Position numbers and translations under genes: made by a program. The notes below the pieces were generated by a model. That model was given only the letters and a program-made list of their open reading frames with translations. It was not told the DNA's origin and searched no databases. This document shows, piece by piece, positions 18,101 through 26,055 of a stretch of DNA of 64,000 bases. Location of the stretch: assembly GCA_024682655.1 (NCBI GenBank), contig JAIKYZ010000108.1, forward strand, positions 1 to 64,000, given 5' to 3'. Source of the stretch: Treponema sp. (GTDB taxonomy: Bacteria > Spirochaetota > Spirochaetia > Treponematales > Treponemataceae). Numbering within the stretch: the first letter of the stretch is position 1; each line of letters begins with the position of its first letter.

Positions 18101-18163
18101 CATTGGTAAAGCTAAAAGAATTGATAAAGATACTAATACAATTGTTTTAAATAATTTTGACAT
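12131..18163 (-). CDS. Giant exported Ig-like repeat protein
   Basis: 2010 residues. Signal peptide 1-23 (ending PMFARKK). The rest is mostly bacterial Ig/fibronectin-like repeats of about 90-100 residues, recognised by recurring units such as G-x-V-x-G-x-A-x-D and V-E-x-S-L-D-N-G-x-x-W/F, for example SVEYSLDNGNSWQQM, KVEVSLDNGNSFND, KVEISFDNGKTFTEV. The last 190 residues differ (LDFHFWGATLFDIGAG to the terminal VGIRTNVF) and look like a barrel or barrel-docking part ending in Phe. No catalytic motif seen. Likely surface or periplasmic, perhaps structural or adhesive; this is inference. A ribosome binding site AAGGGG lies 7 nt upstream. First gene of a three-gene operon. Confidence 0.75.
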   Translation of the reverse strand: MSKLFKTIVLVSLSILLALPMFARKKSDIEEIPASNINSWQEEFDLEGKKPGKYNIMITATDLGGNVYVEGPHNIMLDPNSDLPKCGITNPYPDMRVVGNLNIVGTCVDDDGVSKVELVLDEGTDHEKTVLAEGTEFWSYYLDTNDLEEGPHTIRVIGYDINDEPKTNYYNEKKASDPKNTILTWQLDRKQPLTTVLDRSMGMLVSGNQKFHGTVEDGNGIKELSYSVDNGQTFKQVKLKRSKDISTCEFDFSIDTKKFEDGPAVLWFKAVDRASSVGLYSFLFFIDNTKPDVQVVYPLPDQVMNGKFSVAGFAKDEIGVKELTWTFGDLTGAFELIPGNPYWCVDLDTIGMKDKSAKFIVHAVDRVDNVVDVTVTIPLNQEEDKPIVSMIEPENLEVFGQDKKMIVRGIASDDDAVQSVQVQLDSNEALVQETKGDFYFDLGSTEELLTGVHKITVTATDINGVVGNPVVTEVDVIGQIPQFNQGEVTVNKETLPFVNGYQIHPESGAVYTVTVESGVGIKQINTILNWGSNGSLENTLELKNVSSQKVELPITADTPKGLLHYTIIATDSRDRTNKYESIFYVTNTSQVKSDDLEIVLSDSRIAEDGSIINNKEYPATAYLIGGKAASVELIPETPFAKAQLVGNQIKLIPGKHDINLGSSEPVKIRVITDKGHEVYSREILFKDDTAFPKITISGQNTTKVIDARSGKYKVSGKITCPTGIGKAEYRILSAPVEIKAAVINSFKADPASQEFKTIKLSEDGSYSFNVESASLNPGIYVIEIVAQSAGGNESTNATAISIIPDVEEVNGKMPAVKAPLIAFIDGNDVYGLVAYQGQLDQSWQIFSRQEMAEGSNPLTMTITGPDAKEYSGKYNAVKAPSLEANIAMVNGSEYLSGMNVILPYASSEAGTITVDITTAANVNSVSYEFSGAEVPGGKVISSGSAKLIKPTEDNPTKWTAEIPIIDLPSRINNFTVSIKADSLEKSLKGSIAVIRQNDNIDDVEQIYQFPASQTLYQKESNSYILRNGSEYYFYANCVSPKAEIVSAKEGLSLKQEGKLFILTASKDGYFTDVSLKVTDKYGDIYESEKINFISDLKAPEVVLLTPVLHQWLGTSVKVSGTAVDVNGIKSVEYSLDNGNSWQQMEIKGPVEGITFDQDVDISKAADGLVRLNIRVTDKSDAVTEVFTTCYKDTTAPEVTVIEPLKEDVVNGQNLIVFNVKDNAYFKKAEYIAPPVEGQPEVRKNIAIGPLVSTYIGTEECPIDEAMSFDFTDDAGNTKRVEAWDFIIDNESDLPRSEIHVPEDMQVITRDFTISGVIYDDDGDTSIFYKIDDGEYRKLPEMGTSFAIDVPLSTMTDNEHTVTVYAVDINGVQGPETSRTFRISLEEPKGAVELPTIDTSVRELVTISGWASDKNGIAKVEVSLDNGNSFNDAVGTEEWSYVVDTRAIPGGTQVVFLRVTDNYGITGLYSSLINIDNDAPGLNLELPLDDSSTTGSLFFSGNTYDNVEVTNLNVTIRNLEKTSEGIVKDLKIDRIIGQVIDISDLEDGFYNVEVTAKDKAGNITNVSRNIHLEKNKDPAVVDILYPLNGEHKQGVFTIYGQASGESDINALRLFVDQKMIAETQLTGSGFYKFDITPEIMAEGAHTYRVDAALATGEIVPSREQTITYNPVGPWVTIDNFTYGDFATNRPYIRGQAGYSISEDDLLLSKTKEASPEFKAEIAAKQVAKVEISFDNGKTFTEVSKAEKWMYRVENQDLPEGYHFMLVRATMKNHEVAVTRTIIQIDNTNPSIKLISPAIGGAYNQKLEVSGLSRDDVQLEDVMITLRKGDKASYEVPSFIQGLYLDFHFWGATLFDIGAGLTFFDDVVKVQFQWGQFTQEQRDAASKVLKQDLTNTRYGGKNVMGIKILANIANLPFSFMFGHDWEWLSASAALGAQFTWFDLTTSKKTQALSAILAQLEFPKIKLNNVKMFSSFAFYTEGSLWFIPTDVQSSVEIQNKVFQIAVGIRTNVF

Positions 18164-18272
18164 TCAATGCCCCTTTTCAAGGAAATAGACTTTTTCTTAT
18201 TTACTTATCGGATGAATTCGCTTATTTTATGAGTAAAAACAGGTTAAGATAAATATATGGGAGAAATCACTT

Positions 18273-19025
18273 ATGGAAGATACAAATGCATCCAATAACG
18301 TTAATAGTTTACAACTAGTTATTAATAAAAGCAAAAATATAGTCTTTTTTGGTGGAGCCGGAGTTTCAACAGAATCTGGTATTCCTGATTTTAGAAGTAT
18401 GGATGGATTGTATAACCAAAAGTGGAAATATCCTCCAGAAACAATAATAAGTCGTACATTTTTTTACAATAACACAAAAGAATTTTATAGATTTTACAGG
18501 GAAAAATTACTGGTAGATGGAATTAAACCAAACGCCGCTCATTATAAACTTGCAGAACTGGAAGAAAAAGGCCGCCTAAAAGCAATTGTTACCCAGAATA
18601 TTGACGGTCTGCATCAAATGGCAGGTAGTAAAGTGGTTTATGAACTTCACGGAAGTACCCTGCGCAACTATTGTCTGAATTGCCATAAATTTTACGATGC
18701 AAATTTTATAAGGGAAAGCCAGAATGCCCCGGACGGTCTTCCACATTGTAGTGACTGTTCAGGGCTGGTAAAACCAGATGTTGTATTGTACGAAGAAGGC
18801 CTGGACGACCAAATTATTCAAAAGTCAATTGAAGCCATCTCAAAAGCCGACACCCTTATTATTGGTGGAACTTCTCTGGTAGTTTATCCGGCAGCAGGAT
18901 TAATTAGATTTTTCCAGGGCGATAACCTGGTACTGATCAACAAATCTGAAACAGCCCAGGATTCTATCGCCAGCCTTGTAATTCACGATTCAATTGGAAA
19001 GATTCTTTCGCAAATTAAGGCCTAG
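18273..19025 (+). CDS. Sir2-family NAD-dependent protein deacylase
   Basis: 250 residues, usual bacterial length. It removes acyl groups from protein lysines using NAD. Motifs in order: GGAGVSTESGIPDFRS (NAD loop), TQNIDGLH, the catalytic His in ELHGS, four zinc Cys as CLNC and CSDC, VLYEEGL, GGTSLVVYPAAG. The presence of GIPDFR followed by MDGLYNQ suits a class U/III-like sirtuin, but the subclass is not certain. Ribosome binding site GGGAGA 8 nt upstream. It is divergent from the Ig-repeat operon and its stop overlaps by 4 bp the stop of the convergent metallopeptidase gene. Confidence 0.93.
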   Translation: MEDTNASNNVNSLQLVINKSKNIVFFGGAGVSTESGIPDFRSMDGLYNQKWKYPPETIISRTFFYNNTKEFYRFYREKLLVDGIKPNAAHYKLAELEEKGRLKAIVTQNIDGLHQMAGSKVVYELHGSTLRNYCLNCHKFYDANFIRESQNAPDGLPHCSDCSGLVKPDVVLYEEGLDDQIIQKSIEAISKADTLIIGGTSLVVYPAAGLIRFFQGDNLVLINKSETAQDSIASLVIHDSIGKILSQIKA

Positions 19026-22000
19026 AATTTTACATCAAATCCAAAAGTAAAATTAAAATAGCTTGTAGAATTTTCATTAATAAGATGTCCGGCAATATAA
19101 GCATATTCTTTTATTCCACCACATAATCCACCAAAATTTGTAGGACAGAAACCTAAATCAAGTTTGAGGGAAATTGATGATTTTGGATTAAAATCATTAT
19201 CTGCAATTTCTTCTATATATTTCTGTAACTGCAAGAAACGCCAGGTATCAGATTTTGTAGAAGAATTATAATCTGCACCAAAAGTTCCATTCAAAGTAAC
19301 TCTTAAATCATACAAATAAAGGAAAGGCAGCAAATCTATTGATTTTTGAATTTCGCAGCCAAATAAAACTGTTTCAAAGTTTATAAATGCAAAGGTTGGG
19401 AATTCATAGGCATAAGACAAAGAAGAAGCAACTTTATCGGCCGAGAAAATTCCAGCAAGAACTTTTGTTGGCATATTATATGTGAAATTTTCTACGCAAT
19501 TAATTGGAATCAATTTTGGAATATAAGCCTGGGTAAAGAAAGAAAGATCTCCGCCATTGTAATAAATTTCAGATTTATCCAAAGTTGCATTGTAAACATA
19601 ATAAGGAACTAGTCCTACAAGAATACCAAATTTAGACATTCTGGAAGGATCCTGTTTATGAAAATTAGAATAATAGAGAATCAACTGATTTTCGCTGTAA
19701 ATGTAGTTGGTCATATCATAAGATTCATAAGCACCAAACATTCCGCCAAAAAGTCCTAAAACTTCTGACTCTGTTGATGCCAAAGTGGCCAGTCTATTTT
19801 CGGCTTCGGATTTTGAAGCAGAGGCACGTCCAATATGGAAGAGGGCTGTAGGTTGAATTGTAAGACCTGAAATTCTTCCAAAGGCAAAAGAACTTAAAAC
19901 TTCGGCCTTTGCTGTAGATTGTTTCCATCCATAACGGTCAAATTCTGCATTTCCACTTACTGAATAATTTAAAACACTTGTATGACTTCCACTCTTGTAC
20001 AAAAGTTCTAAACCTGCAGAGTTTGTTGAAGGGGAATATCCACTTGTAATGTAATAATTATTTCCACCCCAAGGATCCGAAGTATAGTAACTAACTCCAA
20101 TTGGAAGGCTGTAAGTATTTTCTGAATGGTATGGATCATAAGAAACAGAATTCATAAGGCCAAGTGGAATTAAAAGTCCCCTTTTTAAGAATTTAAACTG
20201 ATTATATTTTTTGGCCTTTTGGTAAAAATCAGACTCTTTTTCTGCTGACTCTGCTGACTCTTCCTGATTTTCTTTTACAGTGCCAACTTCTTCTACACCC
20301 TCAAGTTTCCAGACATATTCTTCAAGATAAGATTCATCACTTGTATCAATTGGAGAAGGCTCAAGAGTCAAATCATCCATTGTTAAGATTTTATTTGAAG
20401 TGTAAAAGTTACCAATATAAACAATTTTGTCAGCTTTCTTTACAGGATAGAAAACACCACCAGAAAAATCCTGGTCACTCAAGGCAAATGTATTTTCTGC
20501 CAAATTATAAGAACCTAAACGTGGCATTGTACCAGGCTTTACCCAAGAAAAATAAAGTTTTCCTTCCGAGTAAGATAAATATCTAACATCCATTCTTTTA
20601 TATGGAAGAGGAATTCTAGATAATTCTTTTCCAGCTAAATCTGCACGGCAAATAAAATGTTCGAGTTTATCTCTTAAAACATAGGCAAAAGTTCCGTCCA
20701 GACAATCAACAAAATATGCAGGAGTTTGAAGTCTAGTATATGGAATATAAACAGCTTCCTCTTCTCCAATAATTTTATTTCCAGAGAAAATTAACTTTGT
20801 AATTCTGATTTTCCAGTCTTCTCCCTGATATTTTACAGCTGTCAGATAATAATCATTTCCTGACTTTATAATAGAAGCTTCTGTTAAACCACTTTCTTTT
20901 ACAGTGTAAGATTTTTTTGTCTGAGTATTGTAAATAGAAACTCTGTAACGTTCACTTCCTGTGTAATCGGTGTAATAATTTATGGCAATATAATTTCCAT
21001 CTGCCGATTGTCTTGCCTGAGACAAATAAGATTGAGACAGTATTTTTTTAGGCTTAATAGATTTTTTAGACGATTCGTTTGGAATAAAATAAAGGGCGGA
21101 AGTTTTACTATCGATGTAGGTAATTCCTTTCTGGCTGATAGATAAAGATTCTGCCAAAGCGCCCATTTTATTGTATTTTGATTCATCACCTGAAGTAAAA
21201 AAGTCTTGAACTAATCCTGTTTCCATAGGATTTGCAGGAACAGAAGGAACTTTATAATCAAAAGCAAACATCTGCCAGGCATTTACAAGTTTAAATCCAT
21301 ATACTTTCTTAAAAGAATTTCTGATTGTAATTGATTTAAAATTTACACAATCAAACCACCACTGGGCATATTTTTCCAGGCCATATTTATCCTGCAGCCA
21401 CTGATGAAAAGCACCATTAAAATAATAAAAGGAACCCGATGGATAAATATCGCGGGCGCCCTGAACATCATTGAACTTTGGAAATTTACCTTCAATTTTT
21501 GCCTGCTTTACAGACTGTTTTTCGAATTCATTGTTTAAACGACCTTCCCCATCGGCACTTTCTGCTGTTACGGTTGCACCTTCTGCCATTCCAGAAGTTA
21601 CAAGCATAAAAGAAGGATTAATCGAATCTCCAAAAACCTTATCAATAGACTTCCATAAATCACTTTTAAGATTGTATGTAAAATTGTGAGTTAATTCGTG
21701 TTTAAAAGTTTTTAATAAATTATCAGATTCAACATTACAACTTTCGATTGGATAAGAAGCGTATAAAACAATGTGGTTATAATATTGAGATGTGTAATAA
21801 GCGTTATACAATTCTACTGAACTTGTAATTGTAACTGGCAATCTGCAGGGAATATCCATTTTGTACATTTTTGCAATATCCCGGTAAATATCATCAGCAT
21901 TTTCGTAAAGAATTTTTGCACTTTCTTCACAAGATTCTGGATAAACAATATCAAACCATTCTGAAGAAATCATTTTAAGATTTTTTTCGCCCCAGAGTGC

Positions 22001-22066
22001 ACCACTGGCAGCAAATAAATTACTTGAAAATAATAGAAATAAAATGAATGAATAAATCTTTCTCAT
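19022..22066 (-). CDS. Exported gluzincin-like metallopeptidase with propeller and barrel-like parts
   Basis: 1014 residues. Signal peptide 1-19 (NLFAAS). Residues about 35-270 look like a peptidase MA-type domain: the HExxH zinc site is in FKHELTHNFTYN, followed by a GMAEGA segment that could give the third ligand Glu. Residues about 310-590 have the YIDSKTSALYFIP-type blades of a TolB-like propeller. The last 400 residues are amphipathic beta ending NFTFGFDVKF, a terminal Phe typical of outer membrane barrels. Likely a surface-anchored protease; the substrate is unknown. RBS GAGGAG. It lies 85 bp downstream of the GH9 gene on the same strand. Confidence 0.7.
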   Translation of the reverse strand: MRKIYSFILFLLFSSNLFAASGALWGEKNLKMISSEWFDIVYPESCEESAKILYENADDIYRDIAKMYKMDIPCRLPVTITSSVELYNAYYTSQYYNHIVLYASYPIESCNVESDNLLKTFKHELTHNFTYNLKSDLWKSIDKVFGDSINPSFMLVTSGMAEGATVTAESADGEGRLNNEFEKQSVKQAKIEGKFPKFNDVQGARDIYPSGSFYYFNGAFHQWLQDKYGLEKYAQWWFDCVNFKSITIRNSFKKVYGFKLVNAWQMFAFDYKVPSVPANPMETGLVQDFFTSGDESKYNKMGALAESLSISQKGITYIDSKTSALYFIPNESSKKSIKPKKILSQSYLSQARQSADGNYIAINYYTDYTGSERYRVSIYNTQTKKSYTVKESGLTEASIIKSGNDYYLTAVKYQGEDWKIRITKLIFSGNKIIGEEEAVYIPYTRLQTPAYFVDCLDGTFAYVLRDKLEHFICRADLAGKELSRIPLPYKRMDVRYLSYSEGKLYFSWVKPGTMPRLGSYNLAENTFALSDQDFSGGVFYPVKKADKIVYIGNFYTSNKILTMDDLTLEPSPIDTSDESYLEEYVWKLEGVEEVGTVKENQEESAESAEKESDFYQKAKKYNQFKFLKRGLLIPLGLMNSVSYDPYHSENTYSLPIGVSYYTSDPWGGNNYYITSGYSPSTNSAGLELLYKSGSHTSVLNYSVSGNAEFDRYGWKQSTAKAEVLSSFAFGRISGLTIQPTALFHIGRASASKSEAENRLATLASTESEVLGLFGGMFGAYESYDMTNYIYSENQLILYYSNFHKQDPSRMSKFGILVGLVPYYVYNATLDKSEIYYNGGDLSFFTQAYIPKLIPINCVENFTYNMPTKVLAGIFSADKVASSLSYAYEFPTFAFINFETVLFGCEIQKSIDLLPFLYLYDLRVTLNGTFGADYNSSTKSDTWRFLQLQKYIEEIADNDFNPKSSISLKLDLGFCPTNFGGLCGGIKEYAYIAGHLINENSTSYFNFTFGFDVKF

Positions 22067-22082
22067 ATAATCTCCTCTAAAA

Positions 22083-22135
22083 AAAATAAGTCTCTGATTA
22101 TTTTTGGGTTAAATAATAATACAAAGACTTATTTT
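22083..22135 (-). terminator. Possible weak terminator after GH9
   Basis: AAAATAAGTC pairs with GACTTATTTT across a 33-nt loop, and a T run follows on the minus strand. It is A+T-rich with a long loop, so it may be leaky. Confidence 0.35.
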
Positions 22136-22151
22136 TACTTTATGGAGCAGA

Positions 22152-23810
22152 TTATATCATTTTAGAAATTAAATAAACAACAGGTGAATTCCAGTAGATA
22201 TCAACTTCGTTTGTGCTGTAAGAAGACTGATTATCAATAAAACAGCGCATTGGAGGAAGGCCCTGTAACTTTTCTTTTGCAATTTGATCTGCAAGTCCCT
22301 GACAAGGTCCGCCACTTACCATTCCAGGCATTGTACTTTTAAGGGCCCCGGAAGGTCTGTGATGAGTATGCTGAGGATAATTACTACCATTTCCAGTCAG
22401 ATAGCAGAGATTTAAAGTGTTACAGCCCAAAACATAATCCAACTGGCGGAAGGCCGCATTCTGATATTCAATTTTTCCTGTAAGTTCATGAGCAAGCAGT
22501 AAAATATGAGCCTGGTCGCAAATGTGTCCGTTAGAACCCCAGCCCAGCCATTTAAGACAAGTTCCAAAAGAAGCATTTTCAGAAATACTTAAATTTGCAT
22601 CAGCTTCTTGTAAAAGGTCCTTCATTAAAGAATCTTTGTAGTCCTGACTAAAGGATTCGTAATTTGCTGTGTATTTTAAGAGGATTTCAATTCCATAAGC
22701 GCTAACATTACCCCAGCCATATCCAACATTCCACATCTTAAAAGCAGGATTAGGAGAAGGAAGATTAATTGCCTTCTGTCTGATTTCCATGGCCTTTTTA
22801 AGATATTCAGGATTTTCTGTAGCAAAATAAAGGGCAGCCAGCGCAAAAAATCTTTCGTCAAAAAGATTATAATCCCCGTATCCGCCGGTAGTAATTTCAG
22901 GAGGATTTTTATAAATTTCATCTTGGTGACTATCCAGATAAGCCTGAGCCTTTAGAGCCGCATCCAGCATTTTTTCTGACAATTCTTTATTTGACTTGTA
23001 AAAATAAGAAGCAAAGGCAAGAAAGCCTGCAAAATCCGCAGTGGCACTTGTAGAAACCGGAGCTAAAACTTGAGTTTCTTTTTCTTCGTGAGGAAGTACA
23101 AAGGCTGGAAAGTGGTAGCAGGTAATTTTGTGATAAACGCCACCATCTTCTCTTTGCATTTGCAACAACCAGTCTATAGCGTAGGCAACTTCATCTAAAA
23201 TAGTTTTTTGCATTTTAGAAATATATTCTTTATCTGCGTGACTAGTAGAAAGATTTTGATAAGTTAAAAGTAAATCTAAGGCGGCTTTTGTAGTGGCAAT
23301 TGTATAACGACCGTAATCGCCAGCATCATGCCAGCCACCAATCACTTTTTTACTTTTACCCTTTTGACCATAAATTTCGGCAGTGGATGTATGACAGGCC
23401 GGGTGATTCCATTTTCCGCCATCACAATCAGATTTTATTTCCTGACCACAACGAGAAAGATAAAAATAATGTAGAGAATCGTAAAAAGCCTTATGGTAGA
23501 CATTATCAGAAATTTCAAAGGGATAACTTTTGCAGTCAAAATCATTGAGTTTAATAAGATACTGGCCCACCTCATTAAAATCTGAAAAATCTGCTTTGGA
23601 AATAAATTCTCCAGTAAGGATATCTTTTACAGGACTAGATAAAGTTCCTGTATAAAGAAAACGGTCGTTCAAATCATAAATAGAAAAATACAATTTACCT
23701 GCATCAAAACCTTCTTCAATCCAGGAAGGAAGTCTTTCAACAGCAACATAAGCGTATTTTTTTTCAAAAGTCTTATAACCAACTTGATTTACAAAGATAA
23801 TGTTTTCCAT
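22152..23810 (-). CDS. Glycoside hydrolase family 9 (endoglucanase-type)
   Basis: About 552 residues. The N-terminal Ig-like CelD_N domain begins at once (FVNQVGYKTFEKKYAYV), then the (alpha/alpha)6 GH9 domain with the DAGD motif (GGWHDAGDYGRYT, catalytic base region), LGCNTLNLCYLTGNG-type and HHRPSG segments, and SYSTNEVDIYWNSP with the acid Glu. Acts on beta-glucans such as cellulose oligomers. No signal peptide is seen from either start, so it may work inside the cell on imported cellodextrins, or the start is wrong. The ATG at 23810 fits the domain start but has no Shine-Dalgarno. A TTG at 23852 has AAGGAG only 2 nt before it. Confidence 0.88.
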   Translation of the reverse strand: MENIIFVNQVGYKTFEKKYAYVAVERLPSWIEEGFDAGKLYFSIYDLNDRFLYTGTLSSPVKDILTGEFISKADFSDFNEVGQYLIKLNDFDCKSYPFEISDNVYHKAFYDSLHYFYLSRCGQEIKSDCDGGKWNHPACHTSTAEIYGQKGKSKKVIGGWHDAGDYGRYTIATTKAALDLLLTYQNLSTSHADKEYISKMQKTILDEVAYAIDWLLQMQREDGGVYHKITCYHFPAFVLPHEEKETQVLAPVSTSATADFAGFLAFASYFYKSNKELSEKMLDAALKAQAYLDSHQDEIYKNPPEITTGGYGDYNLFDERFFALAALYFATENPEYLKKAMEIRQKAINLPSPNPAFKMWNVGYGWGNVSAYGIEILLKYTANYESFSQDYKDSLMKDLLQEADANLSISENASFGTCLKWLGWGSNGHICDQAHILLLAHELTGKIEYQNAAFRQLDYVLGCNTLNLCYLTGNGSNYPQHTHHRPSGALKSTMPGMVSGGPCQGLADQIAKEKLQGLPPMRCFIDNQSSYSTNEVDIYWNSPVVYLISKMI

Positions 23811-23955
23811 AATTTGAATAATAAAAAAAGAATTTGGACTTAAATTGTACAAATCTCCTTTGTTTTGGGCAAAAAGTTGAATTTCTACTAATTCTTCTAT
23901 ATTATTTAATTCAGATGGGTGAAAGATATAACTTTCATCGTCAGGAGGATATTTT

Positions 23956-24828
23956 ATGGATAAATTAAAAATTTTACTTGCAAAGGGAAGAATTTACGAA
24001 TCAGTTTATGAACTATTAAACGATGTAGGTATTTCAATCCATCTTCCTGACCGTCAGTACTTTCCTACAACAAATCAAAAAGATCTTGCCTTCCAGGTTG
24101 TAAAACCACAGATTACAAGTTTCTTACTTGCAAATAATAAAGCTGACCTGGGTTTTTCTGGTAAAGACTGGGTTTACGAAAATGGCGTAGAAGACAAAGT
24201 TGTAGAAATTATGGATTTGGGTTTTGATCCAGTAAGAATTGTTGCTGCCATCCCAGAAGAAAAAGATTATGACAAACTTTTAAAAGGCCCTGTAACAATT
24301 GCAACAGAATATCAGAATTTAAGCCGCAAATATGTTGAAGATAAAAAAATTCAAGGAACTATTTTCCGTACCTGGGGAACTTCAGAAGGTTTTGTTCAGG
24401 ACAATGAAGAATCAATTGCACAGATTTTAATTGATAATACTTCTACAGGTTCTTCTTTAAGAGCAAACAGACTTAAGATTGTAGATACCCTTATGGAATC
24501 TTCTACAAGAATGTATGCCTCAAAAGAAGCAATGAATGATCCAGAAAAAAAGCAGAAGATTATGGAATTGAAGATGCTTTTTGAAACAGTTCTTAATGCC
24601 CGCGACAGAGTTATGCTTGAAATGAACGTTAGTGAAAAAGATTTCCAGGGTCTTATCAAAGGTATTCCAAGTATGAAGAGTCCAACTGTTTCTCCACTTT
24701 TTGGTGGAAATGGATATGCTGTAAAAATTGCCGTAAAAAAATCAGAAGTTCCAACACTTTTGCCAAAACTTCAGAGCCTTGGTGCCAGCGATATCGTTGA
24801 ATATGAATTGCGCAAGGTTATGCTTTAA
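23956..24828 (+). CDS. hisG: ATP phosphoribosyltransferase (long form)
   Basis: 290 residues, the long HisG form with a C-terminal ACT-like regulatory domain (about 215-290, GNGYAVKIAVKKSEV). It catalyses the first step of histidine synthesis, joining ATP and PRPP. Seen: LAKGRIYESVYELL at the start, ADLGFSGKDWVYENG, and the PRPP loop region QILIDNTSTGSSLRANRL. The long form is usually inhibited by histidine and needs no HisZ. A very good ribosome binding site (AGGAGG, 8 nt) precedes the ATG. hisB follows 57 bp downstream; no other his genes are in the window. Confidence 0.95.
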   Translation: MDKLKILLAKGRIYESVYELLNDVGISIHLPDRQYFPTTNQKDLAFQVVKPQITSFLLANNKADLGFSGKDWVYENGVEDKVVEIMDLGFDPVRIVAAIPEEKDYDKLLKGPVTIATEYQNLSRKYVEDKKIQGTIFRTWGTSEGFVQDNEESIAQILIDNTSTGSSLRANRLKIVDTLMESSTRMYASKEAMNDPEKKQKIMELKMLFETVLNARDRVMLEMNVSEKDFQGLIKGIPSMKSPTVSPLFGGNGYAVKIAVKKSEVPTLLPKLQSLGASDIVEYELRKVML

Positions 24829-24885
24829 TCTTTAGTGGCGAATTTCTTTATTTATTCCGAAAATAAAAAGACGGAGTTTTAAATT

Positions 24886-25506
24886 ATGTCTCGAATTGCT
24901 AATGTAAAAAGAATTACAGGTGAAACACAAATTGAACTCACCTTGAATTTAGATGGTAGTGGTAAATGCGAAGTTGAAAATCCAATCGGTTTTTTTGACC
25001 ACATGCTTAAATCCTTTTGTAAGCACGGATTATTTGATTTAAGTGGAAGTATCAAAGGGGATTTAGAAGTAGACCAGCACCATACAATAGAAGATACAGG
25101 AATTGTTCTTGGCGAATGTTTCAAAAAAGCTTTGGGAAATTGCGCAGGAATTTACAGAAGTGGATTTTTTATTTATCCAATGGACGAAAGTTTAGTTCAG
25201 GCTGCTGTAGATTTTGGTGGACGCCCTTATCTTGTTTTAAATGCAGATATTTCAGGAATGCCTTTAGTTTCTGTGAGTGGTGGTAAAGAAGCTTCTTTCC
25301 AGACTGATTGTTTTGAAGATTTCTGGCAGGGTTTTGTAAACAGCGCTCAGTGTAATCTTCACATTGATGTTATTCGAGGTCGCTCAGACCATCACAAAAT
25401 TGAAGGAAGTTTTAAAGCTGTTTCAAGAGCCATTCGTGAGGCAGTAGAAATTGATCAGCGTAGAAACGGAAGTGTTCCCTCTACAAAAGGTGTAATCGGA
25501 AATTAA
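24886..25506 (+). CDS. hisB: Imidazoleglycerol-phosphate dehydratase
   Basis: 206 residues, single-domain HisB. It converts imidazole glycerol phosphate to imidazole acetol phosphate in histidine synthesis. Metal-binding His motifs are present: FFDHMLKSFCKHG, DQHHTIEDTGIVLG, and SDHHKIEGSFKAVSRA near the C terminus. It follows hisG by 57 bp and is followed 3 bp later by rnhA, so the three genes form one transcript. Confidence 0.96.
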   Translation: MSRIANVKRITGETQIELTLNLDGSGKCEVENPIGFFDHMLKSFCKHGLFDLSGSIKGDLEVDQHHTIEDTGIVLGECFKKALGNCAGIYRSGFFIYPMDESLVQAAVDFGGRPYLVLNADISGMPLVSVSGGKEASFQTDCFEDFWQGFVNSAQCNLHIDVIRGRSDHHKIEGSFKAVSRAIREAVEIDQRRNGSVPSTKGVIGN

Positions 25507-25509
25507 TAT

Positions 25510-25959
25510 ATGGATAAAATAATTATTTATACAGATGGCGGATGTCATGGAAATCCAGGTCCCGGCGGTTGGGGAATTGTTGTAATTGCTGATGGACAGG
25601 CAAAACAACTTTCTGGCGGTGAAAAACGTACAACTAATAATCGCATGGAACTTATGGCAGCTATAAATGCACTTACAATTATCCATAACACAGAAGGCTT
25701 TGCCCAAAGACCTGTAACCCTAAATATCGACAGTCAGTATGTTAAAAATGGAATTACAAGCTGGATTAAAAACTGGAAGGCAAAAGGCTGGAAAACTGCA
25801 GATAAAAAACCTGTAAAAAATCAGGACTTGTGGGAACAACTTGATGCCTTAAATTCCGGACTAAATGTAGAATGGAACTGGGTAAAAGGTCACGCAGGAA
25901 TTGAATACAATGAAATTTGTGATCAACTCTGCCAGGACGAAATAGCAAAGTTTGAATAA
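25510..25959 (+). CDS. rnhA: Ribonuclease HI
   Basis: 149 residues, usual size. It cuts RNA in RNA-DNA hybrids. The catalytic acids are visible: Asp in YTDGGCHGNPGPGGWG, Glu in NRMELMAAI, Asp in NIDSQYVKNG, and the C-terminal His/Asp block KGHAGIEYNEICDQLC. It starts 3 bp after hisB, so it is translationally coupled to a histidine gene with no functional link. Confidence 0.96.
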   Translation: MDKIIIYTDGGCHGNPGPGGWGIVVIADGQAKQLSGGEKRTTNNRMELMAAINALTIIHNTEGFAQRPVTLNIDSQYVKNGITSWIKNWKAKGWKTADKKPVKNQDLWEQLDALNSGLNVEWNWVKGHAGIEYNEICDQLCQDEIAKFE

Positions 25960-26005
25960 AAAATTCATAAAAATCTTTATAAATTTTTGACGAAAAAATT
26001 CAATT

Positions 26006-26055
26006 GCGGCAATTAAATAAGTATGAAGAAACTTAATTTGATTGCCGCTTTTTTT
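26006..26055 (+). terminator. Terminator-shaped hairpin over the next gene's start
   Basis: GCGGCAAT (26006-26013) pairs with ATTGCCGC (26041-26048), followed by seven T. The loop contains the ATG of the lipoprotein gene at 26023. It would end the hisG-hisB-rnhA transcript and hide the next start in any read-through RNA. Confidence 0.6.
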
